DNA from: CAYRAV01 sp964422365
GTDB lineage: Bacteria; Bacillota; Clostridia; Lachnospirales; Lachnospiraceae
Reading direction: 5' to 3'
Assembly: GCA_964422365.1 (NCBI GenBank)
Contig: CAYRAV010000008.1
Coordinates: 10,978 to 74,977 of the forward strand
Length of the DNA stretch: 64,000 nucleotides
Position 1 is the stretch's first letter. Each line of letters begins with the position of its first letter. The translations under genes were made by a program, and so were the position numbers. The notes under the pieces are model-generated. The model saw nothing but the letters and a program-made list of their open reading frames with translations. It ran no database searches and was not told the origin of the DNA. Positions 44,400 to 53,245 of this stretch are shown here, one piece after another.

Positions 44400-44443
44400 C
44401 ATTATTATTTATTGTTCTTTAAAATGTATTTTTGAACATAATT

Positions 44444-45067
44444 CTAACCTCCCAATGTTACATCCTGCTTTTCATACCATGCCAGTGCATGAAAAAAATC
44501 TTCATCTGTATAATCCGGCCACAAATGTTCCGATACATAAAAATCTGCATAAACAGATTGTATTGGGAGAAAGCCCGAAAGCCTTCTCATACCTCCCCAA
44601 CGGATAATCAAATCTATTCTGGAAATATCTCTGGAATAAGGCTGTCCATCCTTCTGTATATGGGATAAATCCCACTGCCATCCATAATTCACTAAAATAT
44701 TTACCCGAATTCCTCCTCCATTTATAGGTATACGCTTGGTATAAGGCAACAGTTCCTTTGGAAAACATTTGGAATTGCTGTTACCAATAACCAATAAATC
44801 AGCCCCTTCCTGTGTTAACAGTTCTACTGCCGACACACATGCCTTCTGAAAAGCAGCAAATTGTTCTGAAGGCCGTTTACAATTGTCCATTGTAAACCCA
44901 TAATATGTGATTTCTTTCACTCCGTTTTCCTTTGCCATCTTCAAGAGCTTCATTCCCGGTATCAGCCCATACTCATATCCCTCCTGCTTCTTCATTCCCT
45001 GCCCCAGCGCCCAGCGACGGTTTCCATCAGGAATAATACCAATATGTTTTGGTTTATGTTTTACCAT
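44444..45067 (-). CDS. Cis-prenyltransferase (UppS-like), RWGG variant
   Basis: 207 residues. HIGIIPDGNRRWALGQG carries the catalytic Asp of undecaprenyl diphosphate synthase, and GFTMDNCKRPSEQ is like the usual FSTENWKRP. The conserved R-T-S-G-E is replaced by RWGGMRRLSGFLPIQSVYADF, a variant seen in a separate subfamily; the protein is also shorter than UppS. It may make a different chain length or condense other prenyl units. GAGGTGATAAAC before ATG 45067 decides the start (frame opens at 45088). Confidence 0.8.
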   Translation of the reverse strand: MVKHKPKHIGIIPDGNRRWALGQGMKKQEGYEYGLIPGMKLLKMAKENGVKEITYYGFTMDNCKRPSEQFAAFQKACVSAVELLTQEGADLLVIGNSNSKCFPKELLPYTKRIPINGGGIRVNILVNYGWQWDLSHIQKDGQPYSRDISRIDLIIRWGGMRRLSGFLPIQSVYADFYVSEHLWPDYTDEDFFHALAWYEKQDVTLGG

Positions 45068-45253
45068 GTTTATCACCTCATGGATCATTATTGCCGCAAG
45101 ATTTCCTGCTAATACCTTTTATCACACAATTATTTTTGCTTTAGCCAAAACAGGCAGAACACCATTGCTATATCGTTCTATTATTTTCAGCATACGCTAC
45201 ACCTGATGTTTGCTTTGTACTCCATAAAATTACAACTACCAATCATGTTCTCT

Positions 45254-45778
45254 CTACATTTCCTTTACTAATGCTATTCTACATTCTATTTTTTCAGCCA
45301 GCTCTGTCAGTTTTTTGAAATCTGTTACGGAAATTGGAAAAATCACATAACTATCACTATCAATATCCAGCGCTGCCATGCATACTTTTTTCGATTTCCA
45401 CTTTTCATCTAACACACTGCACCATTCAACAACAGAATCTTCCTCCTGAAACCAGTCTTCTTCCAAAGAAAGATGGTAAAATTGTATTCCTGATAAAGAT
45501 TCCAAACACCAGATAAAATCTTCTTTCTCACATTTCCAGTCCAATTCACAACTATAACCATGCTCTATGAGAGAATCTGCAAGAGCGAGCCATTGCAGTT
45601 CTTTCTCTTCTATTTCTTCTTCCTCAATTCCTCTATCCTCATATTGGTTCTGATGTTCTTTAAAATACTTCTTTGTATCAGATACACAACACTGCATCTC
45701 CTCCATTACTGTCTTATCACCGTTTGAAATACATTTTCCAATCTCTATCAATTCATTGTCTTCTAACTTTGCTTTCAC
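45254..45778 (-). CDS. DUF6630-like protein
   Basis: 174 residues, strongly acidic. ALADSLIEHGYSCELDWKCE, then IWCLESLSG, VVEWCSVLDEKWKSKKVCMA and LDIDSDSYVIFPIS resemble DUF6630, a family common near immunity-like genes. Function unknown. The start codon is GTG with AGGAGGATAAAAA upstream. Confidence 0.65.
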   Translation of the reverse strand: MKAKLEDNELIEIGKCISNGDKTVMEEMQCCVSDTKKYFKEHQNQYEDRGIEEEEIEEKELQWLALADSLIEHGYSCELDWKCEKEDFIWCLESLSGIQFYHLSLEEDWFQEEDSVVEWCSVLDEKWKSKKVCMAALDIDSDSYVIFPISVTDFKKLTELAEKIECRIALVKEM

Positions 45779-45906
45779 TTTTTATCCTCCTATTGATTGT
45801 TGGCAGTTGTAATTTTATGAAATACAACAGATTTGACACTCTAATTGTTACTCTACCATAATATCAGAAAAATCAATCTCAAAATCCCCATAGATTCCTA
45901 CTTTCA

Positions 45907-46716
45907 CTAATCCCACCAAAAAAACCATACTTTCGATTTACTAATACAATCTGCAACCTCTCCAATCGTTCCATTTGCAGTTGCCTGATCTACTCGGTCA
46001 TTGCAAAAGGCATAATGTTCTTTCGCCAGTTTCCATGCTGTATCTTCATCCTCTACAACCTTTTCTACTGTAAATTCAAGTGTATCATGAGAGATTACTG
46101 ATGGAACCGCACCATACTGTTCATACCAGTATCGGCAGACTTCCATCATTTCCGATGCCTCTGGACAATCATTCCATCCGCCTATAGGCAGCCATGCAAT
46201 CACTTCCCACGGATTGTTCACTGGAATTTCAAATAAAATTGTCTCCTGTATTCCATCTCCACCATAATTCTGAAAAGAAGTCAATTCAAGAAGTGTTTCT
46301 CCGCCCTTCTTTTCTCCCATTAATTCACTCATCAAATCTTTTTCATTCGACTCTGAATCATCAATGATATTATTTATGTAATCTGTATACTCTTCAAAAC
46401 GTTCCTGTAAAATCTTCTTTGCATCCTTTCGTTCTTGTGCCACAATATCTTCTTTAGAATAGGATTCATCCTCCAAAATTCCCAGCCATTCTGCCATTGT
46501 ATCATCTGAAACTACTAACACTGGTATAAATCCTTTCTCTTTTCCCTCTATTAATGATTTTTCATAGGCTTTATTTACGTTACTAATTGTATTTTCTTCT
46601 GTAAATACCTGATAGGGACAGTTTACTTTCTCAATAATTTCCTGCGTTGTCTGGCTGTATTTGCAGACTTTGTCTGCCTCATTGGTTGTTCTTTTCATTT
46701 TTTTAAATAAATTCAT
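45907..46716 (-). CDS. DUF4253 domain protein
   Basis: 269 residues. The C-terminal 110 residues are a clear DUF4253: NPWEVIAWLPIGGWNDCPEA, YWYEQYGAVPSVISHDTLEF and a final SKSKVWFFWWD. The N-terminal part is charged, with KEDIVAQERKDAKKI, and PVLVVSDDTMAEWL near 65-80 is also usual for the family. Function unknown; such proteins often occur among immunity-type genes. AAAGGAGGACATGTT precedes ATG 46716. Confidence 0.85.
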   Translation of the reverse strand: MNLFKKMKRTTNEADKVCKYSQTTQEIIEKVNCPYQVFTEENTISNVNKAYEKSLIEGKEKGFIPVLVVSDDTMAEWLGILEDESYSKEDIVAQERKDAKKILQERFEEYTDYINNIIDDSESNEKDLMSELMGEKKGGETLLELTSFQNYGGDGIQETILFEIPVNNPWEVIAWLPIGGWNDCPEASEMMEVCRYWYEQYGAVPSVISHDTLEFTVEKVVEDEDTAWKLAKEHYAFCNDRVDQATANGTIGEVADCISKSKVWFFWWD

Positions 46717-46840
46717 AACATGTCCTCCTTTTATAGTTAGTTTTGAGATTCAAGAGCGATCTATCTTATAGCATGTTTGAAAATCACTTTGTATTTTGAC
46801 TGAATACCTCATTACTTCCTGTTCATAAACACTTTCTGTT

Positions 46841-47251
46841 TCATAATAATGAAAACCACTCATCTTCCAAAGTTGGTATGATTGGCGATAAAAACGGATC
46901 ATTGCTCTGTTTAACGATCCCTCGTGCCAAAACAAAAACCTGAAACTGATTTTCCTTTCCACTATTATCTTCATCATCATGTAAATAAATTAACCCATAA
47001 CTGCCTTCAGCAGTTTTACCAATCATTTTATATAACTGAAATATATCCTTTGTCTGACTATTCTGATGGTTTGCAAATAATGTAAATTCAATATAATACT
47101 CACCATTCAGTACTTTTATCTGCGGTTTAAACCAACATAATTTATCAATTTCTTTTTTAATATGATTGATTACATTATGTATGTTATCTTCTTCATAATC
47201 TACTGCTTTATATGTTTCCCTAATAGTAACCCAGCCATGTAATTCTATCAT
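46841..47251 (-). CDS. Imm7-family immunity protein
   Basis: 136 residues. The start MIELHGWVTIRETY, the central EFTLFANHQN, GSYGLIYLHDDED and the end DPFLSPIIPTLEDEW match immunity family Imm7, which protects against polymorphic toxins in other bacteria. No toxin gene is in the window, so its partner is unknown. GGAGTGGTTAATT precedes ATG 47251, which is preferred to the upstream frame opening at 47266. Confidence 0.8.
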   Translation of the reverse strand: MIELHGWVTIRETYKAVDYEEDNIHNVINHIKKEIDKLCWFKPQIKVLNGEYYIEFTLFANHQNSQTKDIFQLYKMIGKTAEGSYGLIYLHDDEDNSGKENQFQVFVLARGIVKQSNDPFLSPIIPTLEDEWFSLL

Positions 47252-47277
47252 AATTAACCACTCCAAACTTTATAGCT

Positions 47278-47508
47278 TTATATATCATTACAGAAAAATT
47301 TTCCTGTATCCCTGTCATAAGTCATTTCCACATTATCATATGTTTCTATCACCTGCCAGCCATATAATCTGCAAAAGAGTTCTGTAAAATTATCCAAAGA
47401 TTTATCATACATTATTTCAACTGTTTTAATTTGCTTCTTTAGTTCTATATAAGACACTCTTTTTCCAAACAATACTATATCTCCACGATAATATTCAAAT
47501 TCAATCAC
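47278..47508 (-). CDS. Small protein coupled to rtcB
   Basis: 76 residues from GTG 47508 (TTG 47511 is an alternative). It begins 5 bases after the rtcB stop; its RBS AGGAGAGGAAG lies in the last rtcB codons. It contains ELKKQIKTVEIMYDKSLDNF, CRLYGWQVIETYDNVEMTYD and a final FFCND. No family recognised. The tight coupling suggests it works with RtcB, though it could belong to the immunity-like genes after it. Confidence 0.6.
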   Translation of the reverse strand: MIEFEYYRGDIVLFGKRVSYIELKKQIKTVEIMYDKSLDNFTELFCRLYGWQVIETYDNVEMTYDRDTGKFFCNDI

Positions 47509-47513
47509 CAAAT

Positions 47514-48722
47514 TTATTCTTCCTCTCCTGCTTTGAAATTATAAATAGGTTTTATAATATTTACAATCTCTGCTGTATCACCAATATTATTTACAATATC
47601 CTCCATATTTTTGTACGCCATTGGACATTCGTCCAGTGTTGATTTTCTAATAGATGTACTATAAATACCATCCATCTGTTTCTTAAACTCAGATAATGTA
47701 AATGTTTGTTTTGCTTCAGAACGACTCAGCAATCGTCCAGCACCATGCGGGGCTGATTGATTCCAGTCATCGTTTCCTTTGCCGATACAAATGAGAGAAC
47801 CATCCCTCATATTGATTGGAATCAGTAATTTTTCGTCCATTTTTGCAGAAACAGCCCCTTTTCTCAAAATCATCGCATCAGTATCAATATAATTATGAAT
47901 TGTGGTAAACTGTTCTTCCACATGCAGCTTCATTCCTTTTACAATTTCATCCATCATGGCTTTTCTATTTAATTCTGCATATTTTTGAACAATCTTCATA
48001 TCATTGATATACTGGTCAAATAATTCATCTGCTACATATGCCAACTCTTTTGGTATGCTGATTCTTTTGGTATTTTTTAATGTTTTAATTTTCTTTTGAA
48101 TATCCTTTTCCTTTCCTTCTGCTTTCAGATTAGCAATCAGCAGATCTATATCTTTTTTTGTGGAACGATTTAATTTCTTATATCCCTCTCCCTGATAGTA
48201 ACGGGCAACTTCCAATCCCAGATGTCTGCTGCCGGAATGAATTACAACATAGATATTGCCCTCTTCATCTTTATCAACTTCAATAAAATGGTTTCCTCCA
48301 CCTAATGTTCCAAGACTTTTTTCTGCTCGAATTAAATTAATGTTATCAAAACAATATAACTGCTCTAATGGTATCTGGTTAAAATATTTATGCTTTTTTT
48401 CTCTTATTTTAAATCCTGATGGTATTTTCTCATAAATCAGTTTATCAAGTTTTTGCAGTTCTATATGTTTCTCTTTGATTCTAATCGTTTCCATTCCACA
48501 ACCAATGTCTACACCAACCATATTGGGAACCACTTTATCAGTAATGGTCATTGTTGTTCCTATTGTACATCCTGAGCCTGCGTGAATATCCGGCATTAGT
48601 CTGATTTTACTTCCTATGGTAAATTCCTGATTACATAGCTGTAAAACCTGTGCAATAGATGTCTGGTCCACCACATCAGTAAAAATTTTTGCTGTATTAT
48701 ATTTCCCTTGTAATTCTAACAT
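47514..48722 (-). CDS. rtcB: RtcB-type RNA ligase
   Basis: 402 residues. RtcB seals RNA 2',3'-cyclic phosphate or 3'-phosphate ends to 5'-OH ends with GTP and Mn2+, repairing RNA cut by ribotoxins. The metal site GVDIGCGM (70-77, with Asp72 and Cys75), GTLGGGNHFIE (138-148), HSGSRHLG (162-169) and the guanylylation site SAPHGAGR with His326 are intact. The start at ATG 48722 follows AGAGGATAGAAGAT and gives the family N-terminus MLELQGKYNTAKIF; the frame opens at 48785 with a TTG. Flanked by DUF434 upstream and a coupled small ORF downstream. Confidence 0.95.
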   Translation of the reverse strand: MLELQGKYNTAKIFTDVVDQTSIAQVLQLCNQEFTIGSKIRLMPDIHAGSGCTIGTTMTITDKVVPNMVGVDIGCGMETIRIKEKHIELQKLDKLIYEKIPSGFKIREKKHKYFNQIPLEQLYCFDNINLIRAEKSLGTLGGGNHFIEVDKDEEGNIYVVIHSGSRHLGLEVARYYQGEGYKKLNRSTKKDIDLLIANLKAEGKEKDIQKKIKTLKNTKRISIPKELAYVADELFDQYINDMKIVQKYAELNRKAMMDEIVKGMKLHVEEQFTTIHNYIDTDAMILRKGAVSAKMDEKLLIPINMRDGSLICIGKGNDDWNQSAPHGAGRLLSRSEAKQTFTLSEFKKQMDGIYSTSIRKSTLDECPMAYKNMEDIVNNIGDTAEIVNIIKPIYNFKAGEEE

Positions 48723-48813
48723 ATCTTCTATCCTCTTTTCTTTTGCCTGTTCCCATAACAACCCTATATTTCCCCATAAAGCCAAGTTTTTTGTGTAAAT
48801 TTGATGTTTTCAT

Positions 48814-49545
48814 TCAACTTTTCTGATCTCTTAATAATCTGCCAAAATCAATAAGCAGTTCCTTTTCCATTTTTTCTTCTATTATTTTCTGATTCAAGTT
48901 AACCCAGCTTTTGCATTTATCAAGAATAATTGCATCACTGGTAATCACATGGTCCAAAGTTTCCAAGACAGAATCAACATTGTGGATTACATAAACTTCC
49001 ACCTCATAATTAAATTGCTCTAACAGTTCCATTATTTGTGTTTTTAATCTGCCAGAATTAGAGACAGGAGAATCTAAATAAAAGATGGCTTTTTTCACTT
49101 TATTTTCTTCTAGTTGTTTTCCAATGTGCATAATTGCCAATTGTGTTTTATCAATCAAACGATAAGTGCCTCGAAGTGCTGCTAAATCCCGAATGGTTCC
49201 ATCCATGCATTTTATCAGTAAAGAATCAGATAAAGCGACTTCTAATGTTATAATGGTATTAAAACCATCGATATTCACAGTACTGTTTTCCAACGTTCCT
49301 GTTATCTCTTTCTTTTTTCTCATCCAGATATTTTCATCTGATGAAACAGCTCTTACCAAAGCCAGACGCTGCCGTTCAGACAGCATATAATGATTTCCTA
49401 CAAATACAGAGGCGCCTTTTATCTTGTAACCCCGATTTAATAGATAATATAAATCGTATCCCGCCTGATATAATTTTTGAACAGATTCTGTATTAAATTC
49501 CGTTTCATCGCTAGAGAAAAATCCTCGTTTTACGGTTTTACACAT
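48814..49545 (-). CDS. DUF434 domain protein
   Basis: 243 residues. The N-terminal half has SVQKLYQAGYDLYYLLNRGY and GNHYMLSERQRLALVRAVSS, typical of DUF434. The C-terminal half has VNIDGFNTIITLEVALSD, CMDGTIRDLAALRGTYRL, FYLDSPVSNSGRLK and SDAIILDKC, a PIN-like or Toprim-like acidic pattern suggesting a nuclease or phosphate-processing role (inference). It is placed 91 bases before rtcB, the order expected for a repair pair. GGAGGTATCT precedes ATG 49545. Confidence 0.85.
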   Translation of the reverse strand: MCKTVKRGFFSSDETEFNTESVQKLYQAGYDLYYLLNRGYKIKGASVFVGNHYMLSERQRLALVRAVSSDENIWMRKKKEITGTLENSTVNIDGFNTIITLEVALSDSLLIKCMDGTIRDLAALRGTYRLIDKTQLAIMHIGKQLEENKVKKAIFYLDSPVSNSGRLKTQIMELLEQFNYEVEVYVIHNVDSVLETLDHVITSDAIILDKCKSWVNLNQKIIEEKMEKELLIDFGRLLRDQKS

Positions 49546-49731
49546 AGATACCTCCAGTTTTTGAATCCACTATATCCCATACCTGCACTATTTATTACCT
49601 TCATATGCACCCCTCCTGACTAATGAAGCAATTGTTTCAATACTATATAATAATAATCGGTCAATCAGTAAGATAAATGAAGTACATCACGCATTACAAA
49701 GGCTGTTTTATCTTATACTTCCCCTTTCTCA

Positions 49732-50901
49732 TTATTTTCTCTCAAACCCCGCAAAACTCTTTCTATTCAATGCCAGCTCCAAAAGTTCTGGTAATTTATC
49801 TGGCGGGCAGGCAAAACATGGGATACCAAATCCTGCTATCTTTTCTGCCATCTGTGCATCATAAAATGGTTTTCCCTGATCAGATATTGCCAGAAGAACA
49901 ATCAGATTTACCCCTGATTCTTTTAGTTCTGACAGACGTCTTAACAATCCGTTTCGATTGCCGCCCTCATATAAATCTGTAATCAGAAACATTGTTGTTT
50001 TATTGGGCTCAGCAATTAAATCCGCACAATATTTGACCGACTTCTCGATGTCCGTTCCACCGCCTAACTGAATCCCATATAACAAATCAACCGGGTCCGA
50101 TGACACTTCTGTCATATCATGAATCTGTGTATCAAATGCTACAATATATGTCTTTAATGCATTCATACTTGCCAGTATACACCCCATAACTGATGAATAT
50201 ATTACTGATTCTCCCATAGAACCACTCTGATCAATATCCAGAATCACTGTGCGGTTAGAAGAACGGGATGCCCTTTCAAAAAAATAAAATTTTTCCGGCA
50301 GCAGCACTTTACGTTCTTTGTTATAATTTTTCAAGTTGCGGCGGATTGTCATTTTATAATCCAACGCAGCCGCAGAAGGGATTGGTGAATGTTCCCTTCG
50401 GTTCAAGGCAGCTGTTACTGCACGTTTGATATCATCAGAGATACGGCTGTTAATCTCCTCTACAATTCTTCTAATATATTCCCGCACATTGTCCTTCGCC
50501 CGTTTCGGCACCTGATCTTTTAACAATAGAATCAGCGAACCTGTATTGATATCCGGCTCTAACTGTTCTAACATCTCTGGTTCAAAAAATAATTGCGTCA
50601 TTCCTTTTCGTTCTATGGCATCATTTTGAATGATTGTGATTTCCATTGGTTCAAAAAGGGCACGCAAATCCCCTAACCAACGGGTAATCTGTGGATTCGA
50701 CATACCATTTCCCGCACCTCTTCCAGAATCATCTGCACTTTCTTTTTCATTTCCATAAATTGCTGCAAGTGCAGAATCCATAAGCAGTTCTTCTTCTGTA
50801 AGAGAAAGCGGCTCCCTGCTCATATCTTCTAATCTTTTCGCTGTGTCCTCACCGAGAATCAATCGCCATCGTTTCAAATTTTCAATCGTTTTCTTTTCCA
50901 T
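49732..50901 (-). CDS. VWA domain protein (YehP-like)
   Basis: 389 residues. The C-terminal von Willebrand A domain (about 215-385) has the MIDAS residues: DIDQSGSMG (222-230), GGGTDIEK and LITDLYEGG. The N-terminal 200 residues are helical with REYIRRIVEEIN and the MTIRRNLKNYN segment before the domain. VWA proteins pair with MoxR ATPases to remodel or insert cofactors into partner proteins. GGTGATAAGA before ATG 50901 decides the start (frame opens at 50952). It is 25 bases after the DUF5682 gene and resembles E. coli YehP in size and order. Confidence 0.88.
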   Translation of the reverse strand: MEKKTIENLKRWRLILGEDTAKRLEDMSREPLSLTEEELLMDSALAAIYGNEKESADDSGRGAGNGMSNPQITRWLGDLRALFEPMEITIIQNDAIERKGMTQLFFEPEMLEQLEPDINTGSLILLLKDQVPKRAKDNVREYIRRIVEEINSRISDDIKRAVTAALNRREHSPIPSAAALDYKMTIRRNLKNYNKERKVLLPEKFYFFERASRSSNRTVILDIDQSGSMGESVIYSSVMGCILASMNALKTYIVAFDTQIHDMTEVSSDPVDLLYGIQLGGGTDIEKSVKYCADLIAEPNKTTMFLITDLYEGGNRNGLLRRLSELKESGVNLIVLLAISDQGKPFYDAQMAEKIAGFGIPCFACPPDKLPELLELALNRKSFAGFERK

Positions 50902-50926
50902 TCTTATCACCAAATTTTCACTTTCA

Positions 50927-53245
50927 CTATATATCACCAAAATCAAAATCATCTAATTCATCAATTGCCTCTTGCTCCACTTCTGTTATTGGTGCCGCAA
51001 TATATTCAGCAGCACTCTCCTTGGAAATGCCTAAAATTTCACCAATATTTTCTGCAATATCTGCTTTTTCAGATGGTGTAAATACAGAAAATGTTCTCCT
51101 AAGGCAGACCAAAGCCGGTTTAAATTCTATCTCATCCAATTCTGAAATATACTCAAATAGTTTTTCCCATAAACTTAACCTGCTAACCAAAGAACGTCTG
51201 TTTTTCATCGACAATCCTTCAAACCATCCTGCACCATCTGAGGCAGGTGTACCTTTAGAAAGCCTTCTGCTAATCAGTTCTACTAACATTTCATTGGTAA
51301 ATTTTCCCCGTTCTGTTAAAATAGCAGCTGCATATCCTGATATTCGCATATTAATATCATCTCTGTCTGCCAGTTGTCCTAACAAATCAATCCACTGTTC
51401 TTCCTTCAAAAATTCATGTGACAGACAGGCAGCATTCACTTTTTCTATAGCAGTAATAATTTCATCAGATGCACCTTTATCACAAACCGCCTCATTTCCA
51501 AGCCCTAAACAGAAACGCAGAAATAATGTTTCCATCAATGGCACCAGGGAACCTGTTTCCAATCTTCTAAGATTTCCAAACCGCATAATAGACGAAAGTG
51601 TTCCGATTGTATTTCCAATATCAACAACAGCGGTACAGTCTGCTGCCATATTCTGCACTGCCAAAACTGCTGTATGCACAACATTTGAAATACCACACAA
51701 AAACGCCTCTGACAAAATCATAGCAGTCTGACTTAAGTTCTCTGCATTTGTAAGTTGTGTACTGAGTTCCAATCCTGCTGCCTGTAAAATGGTATCCCCC
51801 TTCAAAGAGGCTTCTACAATCTCAATCTCCACTTCCGGATTCCACTGCAGTGACCACAATTCTGCCCAGGTAGCATTATCCTGCGGTCTTGCAAGTTGTT
51901 TGCAGAACTGTATTTCTAAAACGCGTATTCTATGCAAAAAGAAAGACCGATTCAAATCAAGAAAAGCTGATTTTTCTGATTTTACTCTTAAATTTTCTCT
52001 CAAATCAAGTTCTAACTCCTGCATTACAGGCGATAAATATTTTTCCAGCTTAAGTTCTTTTAACTGCCTTTGGAAATCCTCCTGTACGGAAGTACATACA
52101 ACCCCCTTTGGCAAACGTCCAATCTTCGTGCCAATTTCTGTTGCAGCACATGCTAACGATATCTCTCCAAAACTTCCATGCCCCATACAGGTAATCGCTG
52201 CATCTCTTAAATCTTCCAGCGAAGGACTTGTTCCATTTCGCATAACCGCCAGTGCCTTTGTTAACCGCAATGCTTCTATTACTTCTGCGGAGGACGTTCC
52301 ATATCCTTTTTCACGCTGAAATTTTGCCAACGAAGTCAGATATTCCGCTGCCGAATCTGCCTGTTTCCCTGCAGTTCTGTTTTTCCACAAAATCTCATAA
52401 TAGGCAGGTGCCTTACTTCCTGCTCCGTATCCTGAGCGTGAAGACAAACGGTAATAGGAATATGGCATCAAAGTTGCCTTAGAAGACAACTCTGGTAATT
52501 TTTTCAAAAGTTTTTCGTCTTCTTTTGAGTAGTCTGTTTCTGCTAAACCCATTGTATGAAAAGCACCTGTAATCACAGCGATGTTTTCTGTTGCTGTTCC
52601 TTCCTCTACTGCCTTGAAAATCACTTTTCTCATATAAGCTTCTCTAATCTGATTGTATCTGCTTTTCGGAGTAAATTCTCGGAGAGCCCCTCCATACTGC
52701 ACAGCTGCTTCTATGAAATCTTCATAACATTCATTGTACTCAAAGTTGTATTCCCAGAAGCTGTCAATGCTTATTCCTAACTGCTTTTCCAGTTGCTCAT
52801 ATACATTAAAATTTTCCAGTTTTACAGAATCTGGCTTCCTATCAGATTCTGATTCTTCTTTTGATTTTCTTGGATTTTCCTCTTCTAATTCTCTTAATTC
52901 TTCCTGTGCCTTCTCTTCTTCCTCTTTCTCTAATGCTAGTGTAACCTTTGCAGGTAAATCACAAAACTGTACCGGCACTTTATGTCTATATGCCCACAGC
53001 ATTGCCTGATATTCCGGAGAAAATTCTGCAAACGGCCAAAGTACTGTTCTTACAGGCGGCTCATCTGTATAAGCAAGAATTGCCACAGGTGGTACTGTTT
53101 CCGTACCACAAAGGGGTTCTATTAATTCGCTTAAATCTGATGGTCCTTCTATCAGCACCAGTTTAGGAGAAGTCCTGTCTAAAAATTCCTGCACATAATA
53201 TGCACAAGCAGGCGATAAATGCCTGATTCCAAAATAATTTGCCAC
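50927..53245 (-). CDS. DUF5682 protein (YehM-like)
   Basis: 772 residues. The N-terminus FGIRHLSPACAY (5-16), VLIEGPSDL (30-38) and VITGAFHTMG (224-233) look like the two GxxH motifs and acidic residue of the TraB/EreA/ChaN (TIKI-like) hydrolase superfamily, so an enzymatic head is plausible (inference). A charged linker lies at 105-140. The remaining 500 residues are helical. The start is GTG 53245, which overlaps the MoxR stop by one base (TAGTG), so the two are translationally coupled. E. coli YehM has similar size and context. Confidence 0.85.
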   Translation of the reverse strand: MANYFGIRHLSPACAYYVQEFLDRTSPKLVLIEGPSDLSELIEPLCGTETVPPVAILAYTDEPPVRTVLWPFAEFSPEYQAMLWAYRHKVPVQFCDLPAKVTLALEKEEEEKAQEELRELEEENPRKSKEESESDRKPDSVKLENFNVYEQLEKQLGISIDSFWEYNFEYNECYEDFIEAAVQYGGALREFTPKSRYNQIREAYMRKVIFKAVEEGTATENIAVITGAFHTMGLAETDYSKEDEKLLKKLPELSSKATLMPYSYYRLSSRSGYGAGSKAPAYYEILWKNRTAGKQADSAAEYLTSLAKFQREKGYGTSSAEVIEALRLTKALAVMRNGTSPSLEDLRDAAITCMGHGSFGEISLACAATEIGTKIGRLPKGVVCTSVQEDFQRQLKELKLEKYLSPVMQELELDLRENLRVKSEKSAFLDLNRSFFLHRIRVLEIQFCKQLARPQDNATWAELWSLQWNPEVEIEIVEASLKGDTILQAAGLELSTQLTNAENLSQTAMILSEAFLCGISNVVHTAVLAVQNMAADCTAVVDIGNTIGTLSSIMRFGNLRRLETGSLVPLMETLFLRFCLGLGNEAVCDKGASDEIITAIEKVNAACLSHEFLKEEQWIDLLGQLADRDDINMRISGYAAAILTERGKFTNEMLVELISRRLSKGTPASDGAGWFEGLSMKNRRSLVSRLSLWEKLFEYISELDEIEFKPALVCLRRTFSVFTPSEKADIAENIGEILGISKESAAEYIAAPITEVEQEAIDELDDFDFGDI

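Noticed and set aside
46750..46980. 76-codon minus-strand frame overlapping the Imm7 gene
   Set aside because: It is an out-of-frame shadow of the 3' part of the Imm7 gene, which has a clear family match and RBS.
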